Assembly (NCBI RefSeq): GCF_030247185.1 | Contig: NC_080571.1 | Coordinates: 105,545,128-105,609,127, forward strand | Length of the DNA stretch: 64,000 nt | DNA from: Malaya genurostris | Taxonomy: Eukaryota; Arthropoda; Insecta; Diptera; Culicidae | Reading direction: 5' to 3' | Shown here: piece by piece, positions 1-10,659 of the stretch | Position numbering within the stretch: the stretch's first letter is position 1 | How the letters are laid out: each line of letters begins with the position of its first letter | Translations under genes and position numbers: made by a program | The notes under the pieces: generated by a model | The model's database searches: none | Told to the model about the DNA's origin: nothing | What the model saw: the letters and a program-made list of their open reading frames with translations, nothing else

Positions 1-305
1 TAAGATTCTATCCTGATCCTCAGAAACCAGTTTCAACTCTCAAAAAAACAACTCAAATACTTCCTGTAATCGGTGAATAAGATCAAAGTCGACAAATCTT
101 CCAATTTTGCGAGTCCTTTTGACATCTAACAGAAATATAAGCATAACACAAGTATTGTCTCAAGATGACATTACTGAGACAAATTATGATGAAACAAGGG
201 CAATCATTAGCAAAGTTAAAAACATGAAGGCTCCTAAAAATGTTCAATAATTTTGTTAAAAAGTTTTCCCTATGTTACCTTGAGATTTTGCCATAAACTT
301 TGCAG
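1..305 (+). pseudogene. diverged Juan-like LINE ORF2 fragment
   Basis: The bases align by eye, with many substitutions and small indels, to ORF2 of the Juan-like LINE copy C around 48195-48520. The best anchors are GACATTACTGAGACAAA (near 166) and the codons for KNMKAP (near 222-240), which precede the RT core in the intact copy. Frameshifts break the frame and the piece runs off the left edge. It is clearly older than copies A, B and C. Confidence 0.75.
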
Positions 306-640
306 ATGTGTTGAATACTTATTTAACAACTTAACAAAAATCCAACAGAAGCATCCAAATTATCCTTATTTTTCAAAATGAGCTTTCATTTTGCTGTTAT
401 TGATAACTAAAAAAACTCTGATGCTGCCTGTTTGATTTAAAACTGCCTTCAAGCCTCTAAGAATCGTTGGACGAGGCATGGGGTATTGGCATATTTGGCA
501 TATTTCCAATGGACAATAAGTTATTTTAACACTTGTACTGAACATTTCGCTCAAACGTAAAATTGGGTATTGTCTCCTACTTTTCAATTGTTGAAAAAAA
601 ATTATGCTAACAACTGTTACTCATAGGTGCGTTAGTAATA
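306..640. other. no recognisable gene
   Basis: AT-rich sequence. I see no conserved motif. Part of it may be further decayed LINE. Confidence 0.5.
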
Positions 641-745
641 TTTTTCTCGGTTTTTCACTAAAATTCCCGACTTTTTCCCGGAGAAATCAAATTCCTGATT
701 TTTTCCCGGTTTTCCCGATTTTTCCGGTCACTTGCCACCCTGGTG
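641..745. repeat. degenerate TTTCCCGG-rich repeat
   Basis: Several short units of the type ATTTTTCCCGG follow one another (661-735) and end at CCACCCTG. It looks like the end of a dispersed non-coding repeat, but no partner is visible in the window. Confidence 0.35.
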
Positions 746-801
746 AACAGATAAAGAAAATCAGAAGATTGCTGTAGATTCAACTGCAAAGTTTCTTTTG
801 A

Positions 802-971
802 CGTTTTTCATTGAAAAACACTGGTGGGGTGGATTGTTTTGGTTTTTCACTTTTGAGCATATATTTCATTCATTTATAAATGACAATGAAACACCGTTAA
901 AAAATTGCTCTTCTGCTCGAAAGGGCAAAATCAGAGCAATCCACGCCACCGGTGTTTTTCAATGAAAAACG
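802..971. repeat. 170-bp foldback element with 35-bp inverted arms
   Basis: Bases 802-836 are the reverse complement of 937-971 apart from a few mismatches. Each arm starts CGTTTTTCATTGAAAAACAC and is itself partly palindromic (TTTTTCATTGAAAAA). The loop holds no ORF. It could be a MITE; I see no clear target duplication. Confidence 0.65.
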
Positions 972-2035
972 GCATTTCAATCACTGTGACGATGAACAAT
1001 GTTTTTCTTCATAAGGTATAATCAATACAAAGGGTAAAATTATTAGGTCATTTTAGACTTAAGCCTATTTTTTGTGGGTTTTGTCAGTTTGAGAACCGCA
1101 TACCAAAAAAACACTATTTTTTGCACTTTTAGGTGTGTGTGTAAAAAAATGTTGGATAAATTAAGTGAAAAAAATGATTAATAGTTTGTTTACATTAGCC
1201 GAGGTTCATTACAATGCTTGTATTGGTTATTGTGATGGCGTTGGAACTAGAACAGATACACCAGAAAAAAGTTACATCAAAGATAAACTCAAGATTACGA
1301 AGTCCCATAGAAATCAATAAAATGCATGTTCAGTAATCGTGGACTGAATTCAGTAATGGTACACTTCCATTAGCCCTTTGTTAAAAAGTGTCGATAAACA
1401 TAGCCAACACTGCAAAAATACTATGATAACACTACAATACCGAAAGAAAATAAACATGTTTACTAGTTTATATCCCATTGGTTCTAAAACGAATCAAATC
1501 GTCTTACACTTAAATATTAGGTTAGTTGAATATATTAAATTACTTCTACATTCATTCACAAAAAGTTTATGAAAACAAACATCGTCATAGTCACGGCACA
1601 TACAGCGACTAGACGTTTACTTTTTCGGTTCAATTAATGATTGAACTACAACTGCCGCTGAACCGAGTTAATCCAGGGGTCTTATTTGAATAGTGCATGA
1701 AAAAAACATAGACCATTCCATTTTGAGTTTATCTTTAGTCACTGAAAAACACGTTAAATACGGGCTCCAGCAATTGATCCGCTAAATTTCTTCAACAGTC
1801 ATTATTGCGTTGCACGCGAAACTGTATTGGATGATCACTCGTTGCTTTGTTTACATTGTGGATGTCAGTGTTACTATTATGACCGCATGTTTTCCAGAAA
1901 ATGGATCTCTAAGAGATGAATTTCGTAGTGCTGTTGATTGCCTTGTTCTATGCTGGAAAACGGCAGAATGACATAGCTCATGACTTGTCCGTGACATACG
2001 TGTGTGTAGGGATTTCGTACACCGTACTGTCGAAT
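972..2035. other. no recognisable gene
   Basis: AT-rich. The small ORFs here show no family signature. I see no tRNA, splice or repeat signal that I can support. Confidence 0.5.
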
Positions 2036-2339
2036 AATAGCTAGAGACCAGACCTGTCATGGCAAAGATCATTAAGCAATGCCTTAAGAGAAATCTTCGA
2101 CGTACTACCACTAAATTTGCAGAGGATCTCAACGTATCGGTTCTAATTCCTTGTCTGATCCGGAAAGACAAGCTACAAGATCTAAAAAGTTCAAAACTTT
2201 TTGGGGAGACAGAAACAAGAACGAGTTAAGAGAGGATAAACAGTGCCACACAGTTTGGTATCCAGATAAATCACCACAAAGGCGGGTAGGTAAGGTCGCA
2301 GGCGTGACTGGAGGACGTGAATACGAATAAAATTTACAT

Positions 2340-2695
2340 GATTTTTTCACTTTTCCGAATATCTATTATCGTTATATAGTTCAGATCTAAAATCTTAGTC
2401 CTAATATGAATTTTGTTCCGAAATTCTGAAATTAAGTTTCTGAATCAGAATTCTGGACTCGTTTTCCGAACATAAATTAAGGAACTAAATTCAGTTTCAA
2501 AATTTAGTTAAGATACCAGTTCCCAAGATCTAATTCCAGAATTAGAAGACAGTTCCAGAGTTTTAGTTTGAAATTCTTAACCCGTATTCTGAAATCGAGT
2601 TCTTGAACAAAATTCTAAACCTTAAATTAAGTTCCAGAGTCCAATCCAAATTTGGGTTCCCGAATATAGATTCAGTATTCAGAAGCTGAATGCGA
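2340..2695. repeat. degenerate short-period GAATTC/AGTTCC-rich repeat
   Basis: The segment is built from loosely repeated words such as GAATTCTG, AGTTCCAGA, TTCAGTTTC and GAAATTAAG, with spacing of about 20-30 bp and no clean period. It has no ORF. It looks like a decayed minisatellite inside the transposase relic. Confidence 0.5.
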
Positions 2696-2869
2696 TGACC
2701 ATCGTCGCGGTTACGAGAAAGGCAAGCAAGCGTAATGAGTTTTCATCATCTTTTCCAAAGAATTTTTGAGTTATTTATGGTTATCTCACACTGTTAAATA
2801 TTTCATCATAAATCGCTGACCATACTTCTGATGGCATAGAGAAAGAATTATTTAGATGCGTTAAGTACA

Positions 2870-2982
2870 CCAAGAGATATTCCCGATTGAGTTGAACTTC
2901 GTCGGTTCAACCCATTCTTCTACAGGACGAATTTTGAAAAGGCACCCCATAGTGAAGCAAGTAAAGTATTCACGTCAAAACC
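2870..2982 (-). repeat. partial second copy of the 5010-5357 repeat
   Basis: The reverse complement matches 5016-5105: both contain the word TTTTGAAAAGG(C)(A/G)CCCCATAGT and both share GAGATATTC(A/C)CGATT further on. This copy has a 14-nt insertion (near 2897) and stops matching near 2982. Confidence 0.65.
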
Positions 2983-3425
2983 ATCATCGATGATAGTTTG
3001 GAGCGGAATCACCCGTGTTGTCCGGACTCCACTGATTTTTGTGACTGAATGAGTAAAGATTAACCAAAATACATATCGGGAACTAGTTCACCAAAATGTC
3101 GCCGAACCGTGGTTCAATATTATTTTAGCTCTAGTGATTGAGTTTTGCAACAGGACTCTGCACTGGTTTACAATGCTAAGAAAACCAAACTTTGGATGGC
3201 GGAACGTTTTTCAGGGCTCATTTTAAATTCGGAGTTTCCGGTGAGTTCTCCGGACCCGAGCCTTATAGGCTATGTTAGAGGCCGATGCTCTAGATAACAT
3301 GAAGGTATGGAAGAAGGGACATCTGAGGATAAAAGGCAGTTTAGGATAAAATACCATAACCGCATCAGCGAGTCTTGTGTGATGCGTTTTTATAGCGTGT
3401 GAGACGAGTAGGTAAACTCAAGGGC

Positions 3426-4062
3426 GAACATGTAAAGTTTGACCAGCTAGTTATTTCAAGAGAAAAAATTTAAGAATTTCAAATAGAAAACTATTTGTTT
3501 CAATTCAGCACTTCAATTGGTGAACCTTGTTCAGCTTGTTACCATATAAACTGACAATGGGCGACCAAAACAGGTAGCTGGCATTTGTATTCTACCCGAA
3601 ACAATCGATAAAATAAACCACATGCAGCAGGGGCGAACAATTGAGGCGAAATACGATTTTAAGATGAGCAAACCTAACGAATACAAGTTACAGGCACAGG
3701 CCTTACCGTGACTTCGTCCTACGATACATTTTTTGAACGAGCAAATGACTCTCGATCTAAAGAACGTGCATGTGCTTCAACTGAATCAAGCCAATAATTT
3801 AAAATACATTCAATTCGACTCTGAGCCCAAAACAATAGAATTTACTAACATTAGACTCTTCCTATTGAGGAGGAAGTGCAAAAACGTATACCTCTGCATT
3901 ATGAATGGCAATGTTTGTTGTTGGACGAAATCGTGATTATTGATTCTTTGCTTAGCAATGAGAATACCTCTTCCCCATGAATGCTAACACCGATGTAATC
4001 AGAATACGAAATTCGTTAATGGGAAATGAAACCATCAAGACAACAAAAATTAGCCCTACATG
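3426..4062. other. no recognisable gene
   Basis: Short open frames at 3733-3936 and 3977 onward show no domain I can name. Nothing else is supported here. Confidence 0.5.
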
Positions 4063-4074
4063 CCAACAAAGTTT

Positions 4075-4233
4075 TTTTTTTTTTTGTTTCGATTATAGAG
4101 GTTTTAACCTTAAGGTCATTCGCCTTTTCGGGCCAGAAAAATTTTCTGATCCTATGTGCGGGGTTGGGAATCGAACCCAGGTGAGCTGCGTGAAAGGGCA
4201 TCGACTTACCCATCACGCTATACCCGTCCCCTT
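4075..4233 (-). mobile_element. tRNA-derived SINE with 12-bp target duplication
   Basis: Read on the minus strand, the element opens with a tRNA-like head. It has a near-consensus A box (TAGCGTGATGGG) and a perfect B box (GGTTCGATTCC, minus strand of 4170-4180), followed by an unrelated tail and a poly-A run (plus-strand T run, 4075-4085). Both sides carry CCAACAAAGTTT (4063-4074 and 4234-4245), a direct target duplication expected of LINE-driven retroposition. It resembles mosquito tRNA SINEs such as Feilai, but the family is not proven. Confidence 0.85.
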
Positions 4234-4639
4234 CCAACAAAGTTTAACCAAAACGTACTTTCAGAACCTACATGAAGTTGCTAACGAAGCAGCTGTACTG
4301 TGCCACTAAAATGCGACTAAAAGCACGTTGAATTTTGAACAGTTGCTGGAGCAGGCGTATTTAAGGGATTAACGAAAATTTGCGGTGGATTATCAATTCA
4401 AATGAAATAAGCAGTAGAAATTCACTTCGAAGTACTCGATTTGGTAGGCCAATCGCACTTGAGCAAAGACACTAGGAACGTGAAGATTTACAAAACCGAA
4501 CGTCTCAAAACTTACCTTGCCATTTGTGGAGCAGAACAATAAAAATCGATAGAAATTGTATGGAGCCTTGAAATTATTCCTTTAAAGTCTAAATGTGTGA
4601 CAATCAATGAAGTATTCTACGAGATGTAGAAGGTTTTGT

Positions 4640-5005
4640 CATTATTCACTGTATCGTGCGTTCCAAATAAAATTTTTGGGCACCTTCCGGAATCTAAAAC
4701 CGATTACCGGTAAAACTGAAATAAGTTTGTTTGGTCATCGACTCTCAAAATCGGCGAACCCGATAAATTTATGTGAAATTTTTACACTAACCACCCTATA
4801 CCTCCTGAACCGGTAGTCGGATCTGATTAAAAAACAAGTAGTTTTTATGGGACCTTAAGACTTTTCATATGAATGTTAGAATGACGAAATCGGTTCAGCT
4901 ATCTACGAGCAAAATGAGTGACATTTCAATTTCATTACTTTTATCATCCTGCAATTCCGGAACCAGAAGTCGGATCCAAATGAAATTCAATTAAAATTAA
5001 TGAAA
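4640..5005. repeat. dispersed repeat with CCGGAA(C)C(A/G)GAAGTCGGATC cores
   Basis: Two head-to-tail monomers of roughly 170 bp each carry the core GTCGGATC after an ACCGG/CCGGAACC word and the phrase GAAATCGGTTCAGC. Related monomers lie at 14820-15015 and 16400-16560. No ORF is conserved between copies. Confidence 0.6.
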
Positions 5006-5009
5006 TTAT

Positions 5010-5357
5010 TTTGTCGTGAATACGACTTACTTTACTATGGGGCGCCTTTTCAAAATTAGCCATATGGAAGAATGGGCAGAACTTAATCGTGAATATCTCG
5101 ACTTGTATTAATGGTAGCAACATAATTATTTCACCATTTCATCAAAAATATGATCAGGAATTCAGGATAATATTTTGAACAGTGTGCGATAACCACAAAC
5201 AACTCAAAAATTAAGTTTTCTTAAAAATTGAAAACAACGCGGAAAACACCTTACTTTCGCTTGGGTTTTTCGCGCAAGGACGACGATTTTGAGGTAGTCA
5301 GGCACATATCTTCAACTGAATGCGTATAAAAGGGGAACCGTGGTCGAAAATCGATCA
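5010..5357 (+). repeat. promoter-bearing repeat, left part (split by LINE)
   Basis: This is the left half of a repeat whose right half resumes at 9505. The LINE between them is flanked by a direct duplication, so the halves were once contiguous. A partial relative is at 2870-2982. The half ends with a TATA box and half of an initiator. It could be the U3 part of an LTR or the promoter of a multicopy gene; I cannot identify it. Confidence 0.6.
5325..5332 (+). promoter_or_regulatory. TATA box of the split promoter
   Basis: TATAAAAG starts 32 bp upstream of the initiator adenine (5357; its duplicate is 9516). That is the normal TATA-to-start spacing for insect Pol II promoters. Confidence 0.6.
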
Positions 5358-5460
5358 GAAATTCGTCATCTAACACTCGATGTGGATAGACGAATAACCT
5401 ACTACGACTAATTTCGATTTTGTTTTATTTTTTATTCGCAGTTGTCTACCTACCCAAGCT

Positions 5461-6618
5461 ATGGGTAAAAACCGCCATAGATCCGAGAAGGATCCAAAGG
5501 ATGCTAAGCGTCTGAAGCCAAGTGATGTACAGGTAAACGACCGTTTGCTGAGTAAAAACCAATATGCTGATCTGCCAGTAGATGTCGAAGAGGAACTGCA
5601 GAAGAAGGAAAAAATGCCGCCTTTCTACCTGAAGGGCTTCCCACCAACTCTACGCTCGGATTTCAACACACTGATCAGCAAAGGACTACAGGCAACAATC
5701 CGTTTATGTACTGAAGGCTACAAAATAACTGTTCCGGCTTTGAACCACTACAAAGGAGTGGAATGCTATCTGAAGCAGACAAAAGCGGAATACTTCACAC
5801 ACGATATTGCCGCCAACAAACCTATGAAGGTTGTACTTCGAGGACTACCCGACATGATGGAAGCCGAACTAAAGCAGGCACTGTCGGAGGCTGGACTAAA
5901 GCCTTTGATGGTATTTAAAATGAAGCGACATAATACGGACAAAAAGTTCAGAGATCAACTGTACCTGATTCATCTGGAGAAGGGCTCCATCACCATGAGT
6001 CAACTGAAAACGATTAAATCGTTATTTCACATAATCATCGAATGGCAAAAGTATAAACCGGTACATCGGGATGTCACACAGTGCATCAACTGTTTGAACT
6101 ACGGCCATGGAGCGAGGAATTGCCACATGAAAAGTCGGTGCGGGAAATGTGCCGAACCACACAATACCAACGATTGCCTACTAGATGACATCGCTGTAAA
6201 ATGTGTGAACTGTGATGGCGACCATCCATCTACTAGCAAATCGTGTCCCAAACGTGCTGAGTTCACAAAAATTCGACAACAGGCGTCCCGTAAACAATCA
6301 ACGCGCAAGAATGTTCCACAGAAGGATGAAGTTCATTTCCCACGGCTCCCACCGAAGAGGGATATTCCGAATTTGCCGCCACTTCCTCGCAGCAATCCAA
6401 AGACTTCAGCCGCTGGATCTAAAAAATAATCTTCCTCAAGAATCCCTCCTGGATGGGGCAATAATCAACCACAAGCAAAGGATGACTCTTATGATTTATT
6501 CTCTGCTGAACAACTGATCGTCATTTTTGAAACAATGACAACAAAACTACGAAACTGCAGAACGCGGTTAGATGAAATCAACGCCTTAGGCAAATTCATC
6601 ATCGAATATGCAATATAA
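5461..6618 (+). pseudogene. LINE element 1 ORF1, Gag-like zinc-knuckle protein (one premature stop)
   Basis: Nucleic-acid-binding protein of a Jockey-clade LINE, expected to coat its RNA. The first 322 codons (5461-6429) contain a basic N-terminus, an RNA-binding-like middle and three CCHC-type knuckles starting CINCLNYGHGARNC (about residues 211-265). The frame meets TAA at 6427-6429, but the same frame stays open for 62 more codons (through YDLFSAEQLIVIFETM) to TAA at 6616-6618. That end overlaps the ORF2 start by 11 nt, exactly as in the intact Juan-like copy C. I therefore read the first stop as a nonsense mutation. Confidence 0.8.
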
Positions 6619-9280
6619 TGAGTTGGTTATAGTAAATTGGAATGCTTGCTCACTCAGGAGCAAAACTGCTGAATTGTCCGACTTTCTTCAAGAGAAGAAT
6701 GCCGATATTGCTATTTTAACTGAAACTCATCTTAAACCTGAAACTTCTATTTTTATTTCCAATTACAGGATTCACAGGCTCGACAGGACAACTACCAGAG
6801 GAGAGGGAGTTGCCATTGCCGTTAAACGATCCATTCAGCACAGGCTTCTGTCAGCCTTTAAATTGCAACTCATAGAAGCCATCGGAATTGAGATTACAAC
6901 GACGATGGGACCCATCATCATCATTGCAGCGTACTGCCCCAAACAAACCAATCTTCGAGATGGTACGTGTGCATCATTGAAGCGAGATCTGGCTATGCTC
7001 ACTCGACGACAGAACAAATTCATCATTGCTGGGGACCTGAACGCACGGCATGAGCTGTGGGGAAACAGAAGACAGAATCGAAACGGATTCGTACTTGCCG
7101 AAGATTACGAAGCTGGACAATACAACATCTTCGCTCCGGATCAACCAACGCGACTTTCCAGATCGGGAGTTCATTCCATTTTGGATATATTCATCAGCAA
7201 CATCGCTATAGACAGCTCTCCGGTTGTTTTCAACGAGCTCTCTTCCGACCACTTTCCAGTAATATTGACGTTGGGATCTTCACCAGAAACAGTGCCTATT
7301 CAACCTCGGAGGAACTATTATCGCACCGATTGGGTCCAATTTCAACATATCGCCGGCCAACTTATTAATATCGATTTGCCACTTGATTCCCCGATGGAAA
7401 TCGATGCAGCGCTATCTTCCTTCCAGCATTCAATCACAGTCGCTCGTGATAGGACGGTTCCAGTACAACATATGCCGAGTTCCTCTCTTCAAATCGACAA
7501 TGTCACCAAGAAACTCATCCGACTTCGGAATATCTACCGGAGGCAGTATCAACGAACTGGCATCCTAGATAGGAAGACTACTTATAACAACTTAACTAGG
7601 ATAATCCAGGAACGGATATCTGAGCTTCGCAACAGGAACTTCCAGCAAAAGCTTCGAGAAATTCTCCCACATTCAAAGCCCTTCTGGTCCTTAACGAAGG
7701 TGCTTAAGAAAAAACCGAAGCCTATTCCTCCTCTGATGTCACCCCAGGACGCAGCTGAAGGAATACCTTTAATCACACCAGTAGAGAAGGCAAATGCGCT
7801 AGGCCAGCAGTTTGTGTGTTCTCACAATTTAGGACTTAACATTGTTAGTCCACATGAAAGAGCCGTTGCTGATAGCGTAGCTGAGGTTGACCAATCAGAC
7901 AGCTTGGTTCCTGAGGAAAGTAGAGTCACTGCGAATGAGCTGATGGCTTTTGTGAAAAAATCCAAAAATATGAAGGCCCCCGGTTTCGACAACACATTCA
8001 ACATTGAGATAAAACATTTGAGTATTCGCTCATTTGTCTTCTTAGCTAAAATTTTTAACAGGTGCTGGGAGCTTGGTTACTTCCCTTCAATGTGGAAATT
8101 AGCTAAAATTATCCCAGTTTTGAAACCGGGGAAAGATCCTTCCTTTTCCAAGAGCTATCGGCCCATCAGCTTACTCTCTGCCCTATCCAAGCTGTTTGAA
8201 AAGTCAATACAAAGCCGAATTCTTGCTTTCGCAGATGAACAGGATATATTTCTGGAAGAACAGTTTGGGTTCCGGGAAGGAAGATCCACCATCCACCAAC
8301 TCACAAGGGTTAACAACGTCATCCAGCAAAACAAATCAGTGTCCAAAACGACTGCCATGGCAATATTGGATATTGAAAAGGCATTCGATAATGTGTGGCA
8401 CGATGGACTGGTGTTCAAACTGCATCGGTATAATTTTCCCATGTATCTTATTAAAATTATCAAAAATTATCTTGCAGATAGAGCATTCCAGGTTTCTCTG
8501 AATAATGCACTTTCAGAAAGATTTACTATTCCTGCTGGTGTACCCCAGGGAAGTATCCTAGGTCCCATTCTATACAACATTTTCACATCAGACATCCCAC
8601 CTCTTCCAGGTGGTGGTGTTCTGTCACAATTTGCTGATGATACTGCCATTCTTTACAAAGGTCGTGTCATTAATGCTCCGAAAAATAAACTACAGAGAGG
8701 TCTGGACGCTTTAACGGAATATTTTACAAGCTGGAAAATTGTGATCAATGCAGCAAAAACTCAGGTCATCTTGTTTCCACATTCAAGATCTCCAAAACTT
8801 GTTCCATCAGACGAATGCAGGATACGATTCGGTGATGAGGTCATTCAATGGTCCGATGAAGTTATCTATCTAGGACTCACCTTTGACAGACATCTGATAT
8901 TCAGGTCACATGTTGACAAAATCGTTCAAAAATGCAGCATACTCATTAGGTCTCTGTATCCGCTGATTTGTAGAACATCTAAACTATGCCTGAAGAATCA
9001 GATGGCTGTCTATAAACAAATCATCTACCCCGCAATTGAATACGCAGTCCCTGTTTGGCGGGGCTGTGCACGAACACACAAACTTAGGCTTCAGCGCATT
9101 CAAAGTAAGATCTTAAAGATGATTCTAAATCTACCCCCTTGAACAAGAACTAGTGAAGTACATGAGATGGCCTCACTGGATATACTAGAACAAAAATTCG
9201 AACAATACTGCACGAAATTTGAAGAGAGGTGCTCAATCTCTGAAATACAAATAATTCAAAATTTGTACGTATTAGGTTAA
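6608..9280 (+). pseudogene. LINE element 1 ORF2, endonuclease-reverse transcriptase (one late stop)
   Basis: Target-primed reverse transcription enzyme. The N-terminus is an APE-type endonuclease (VNWNACSL, GDLNARHELWGN, SDHFPV). The RT follows (AFDNVW, GVPQGSILGP, catalytic FADD). No RNase H is present, as usual for Jockey. An 844-codon frame stops at TGA (9140-9142) just after ILNLPP. The Juan-like ORF2 has ILKRPPW there, so TGA replaces TGG. The frame remains open for 45 more codons, including EMASLDILEQKFE, to TAA at 9278-9280, matching the homologous C-terminus. Start is the ATG at 6608 inside the ORF1 end. Confidence 0.88.
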
Positions 9281-9513
9281 GGATAGTTATAAGTAGGTAG
9301 ACATTTTATAAATAATTAAAATAAATATTATGATTAAACATTAGTATGTAAAACAAGAGTAACTAAAACACCTAATATTAATAACGAATCGTATGAACAA
9401 CAAAGATGAAAGGCCAAAGGGTCAAAACACTTGTACTGTAAAATGTTGATGTAATACACAAAAATAAGATTAATAAACAGATATTTATGCAAAAAAAAAA
9501 AAATGAAAATCGA

Positions 9514-9548
9514 TCATTTCTTTTCGTGCGTTCGATGGAAGCAGACGT
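9514..9548 (+). promoter_or_regulatory. initiator and DPE of the split promoter
   Basis: TCATTT (9514-9519) fits the arthropod initiator TCAKTY. Counting its A (9516) as +1, AGACGT occupies +28 to +33 (9543-9548), a perfect match to the downstream promoter element RGWYVT at the required spacing. With the LINE removed, the TATA box (5325) begins at -32. Confidence 0.6.
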
Positions 9549-9739
9549 CGTGGGAGTGGAATCATCAACCAGCAGCGACGGACCAAATTGATATCAGCCG
9601 TTCTAATGGCTCTAAAAGTTTTCTAAAGAACTATTAGGATTTGTTGTTCGCAAATCGTAGGGAAATATCCTCAGTTTACTGCAAATCAAGAACAGTTTGC
9701 TTAGATTTGTGCACTTTTCGCTGTGTGAAATTCACAGTA

Positions 9740-9951
9740 CACCCAAACCTCCATTTACGTAACTTATATATGTATATTTGTATTAATGTACGCACACATG
9801 TGTGCAAATATTTGTATTTCTTAATACATATAAATATTGGTGAAGTAAAAGCGATCATTTATATGTATAAATATATACACATATATGCAGACGAGTGAGT
9901 GTGTAAGCATACATACATACATATATAAGGTTCGTAAAAGGAGGTTTGGGT
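9740..9951. mobile_element. 212-bp MITE with TA target duplication
   Basis: The ends are inverted repeats of about 34 bp starting CACCCAAACCTCC and continuing (A/T)TTTACG. TA flanks each side (9738-9739 and 9952-9953). The sister units at about 10935 and 11788 show the empty site CACAGTAATCGAG with a single TA, which fixes the boundaries. The interior is ATAC/TATA-rich and non-coding. TA duplication fits a Tc1/mariner-type transposase. Confidence 0.92.
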
Positions 9952-10233
9952 GTAATCGAGATCAAGTGAAGCCTTGCGTTTTTGCGAAAAATGTTCCAGA
10001 GTTTAATGTCGTAGAGAATTACGCAATTTGACTCTTCTGAATGCTGGAAACGAATCCCTACAGCATATTGATAGTTTCTTTCAATAAAATATGCAAATCC
10101 GAAATGAAATAATCGACATTAAAATTCTGTATGCGGCTATTTTTATAGCCGTTAGGACCGCCCATTAGTGAAAAAGCTACAAACGAAATCAGGTAGAAAC
10201 AAGCTTCTCAACAAAACTTGAATCAGTTTGGAT

Positions 10234-10659
10234 TAGAGGCGTGCAAAACAGCTCATTTTGGTGAACAGCTCCGAACCGATCAGCTCACCAAAGTGAATCG
10301 ATTCGATGTATCAGCTCATCAGCTCTTTTAGTTTGAACTTAAGGTTCATTTTGTGCGCCGTTTTTCTTATGCACCGGTTTTCTTTCATATGCATGATCGA
10401 AATTGAATCATTGATTTGCAATGATGCAATGAATGCAATGCGTTAGTTTATCTTTAATTGATGTCGACTAAATTGAATCTCTTAAAGAGCCGAAGATCCG
10501 ATCAGCTCGTAGCATGTTCCCTTCCTCATAATGCAGTGAACTGGGTAGCAAATGAGTGAGCTGATGAGCTGCGGTTCTTTTGAAAAGAGCTGTGAGCTGT
10601 CAGCTCACTTCAATGATTCGATTCGCTGGAACAGCTCAGGAGCGAATTGCCCATCTCTA
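10234..10659. mobile_element. 426-bp hAT-like MITE with 8-bp target duplication
   Basis: Direct copies of GTTTGGAT flank it (10226-10233 and 10660-10667). Sister unit c (near 11515) has the uninterrupted sequence CAGTTTGGATTGTATCGCC. The termini TAGAGGCGTGCAA and TAGAGATGGGCAA are inverted. An 8-bp duplication with TAGAG/CAGAG-type ends is typical of hAT. The interior is rich in AGCTC words (for example CAGCTCATCAGCTC). No transposase. Confidence 0.92.

Larger units (their letters stand above)
2036..3425 (+). pseudogene. relic Tc1/mariner transposase, DD37D (maT-like)
   Basis: Near 2080-2200 one frame reads like a transposase helix-turn-helix segment (TTKFAEDLNVS). From about 2990 another frame gives SMIVWSGIT, then KINQNTYRELVHQNVAEPW, then, after a frameshift near 3145, LQQDSA. 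From the Asp of QQDSA to the position of the third acidic residue (in SPDPSLIGY) there are 37 residues, the spacing of the DD37D or maT group. That third position is Gly instead of Asp and stops interrupt the frame, so the enzyme is dead. An unrelated GAATTC-rich repeat lies between the two halves. Confidence 0.65.
5358..9504 (+). mobile_element. full-length Jockey-clade LINE (element 1)
   Basis: The element lies between two copies of GAAAATCGATCA (5346-5357 and 9505-9516) and ends in a poly-A run (9491-9503). It has the two-ORF layout of Jockey-clade elements: a zinc-knuckle ORF1, then an endonuclease plus reverse transcriptase ORF2 without RNase H. The 5' UTR is about 100 bp. Each ORF carries one premature stop near its 3' end, so this copy is probably inactive. 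Sequence differs well beyond copy-level divergence from the Juan-like copies at 32-50 kb. Confidence 0.9.

Noticed and set aside
3733..4309. Two plus-strand ORFs as a possible retrotransposon gag
   Set aside because: No knuckle or protease motif, and the second one is SINE sequence.
5010..5357. Histone gene promoter
   Set aside because: The TATA-driven promoter and repeat layout suggested it, but no histone coding sequence or 3' stem-loop is present.
9641..9898. 85-codon ORF across the MITE
   Set aside because: It spans the MITE boundary and is TA/ATAC microsatellite translation.
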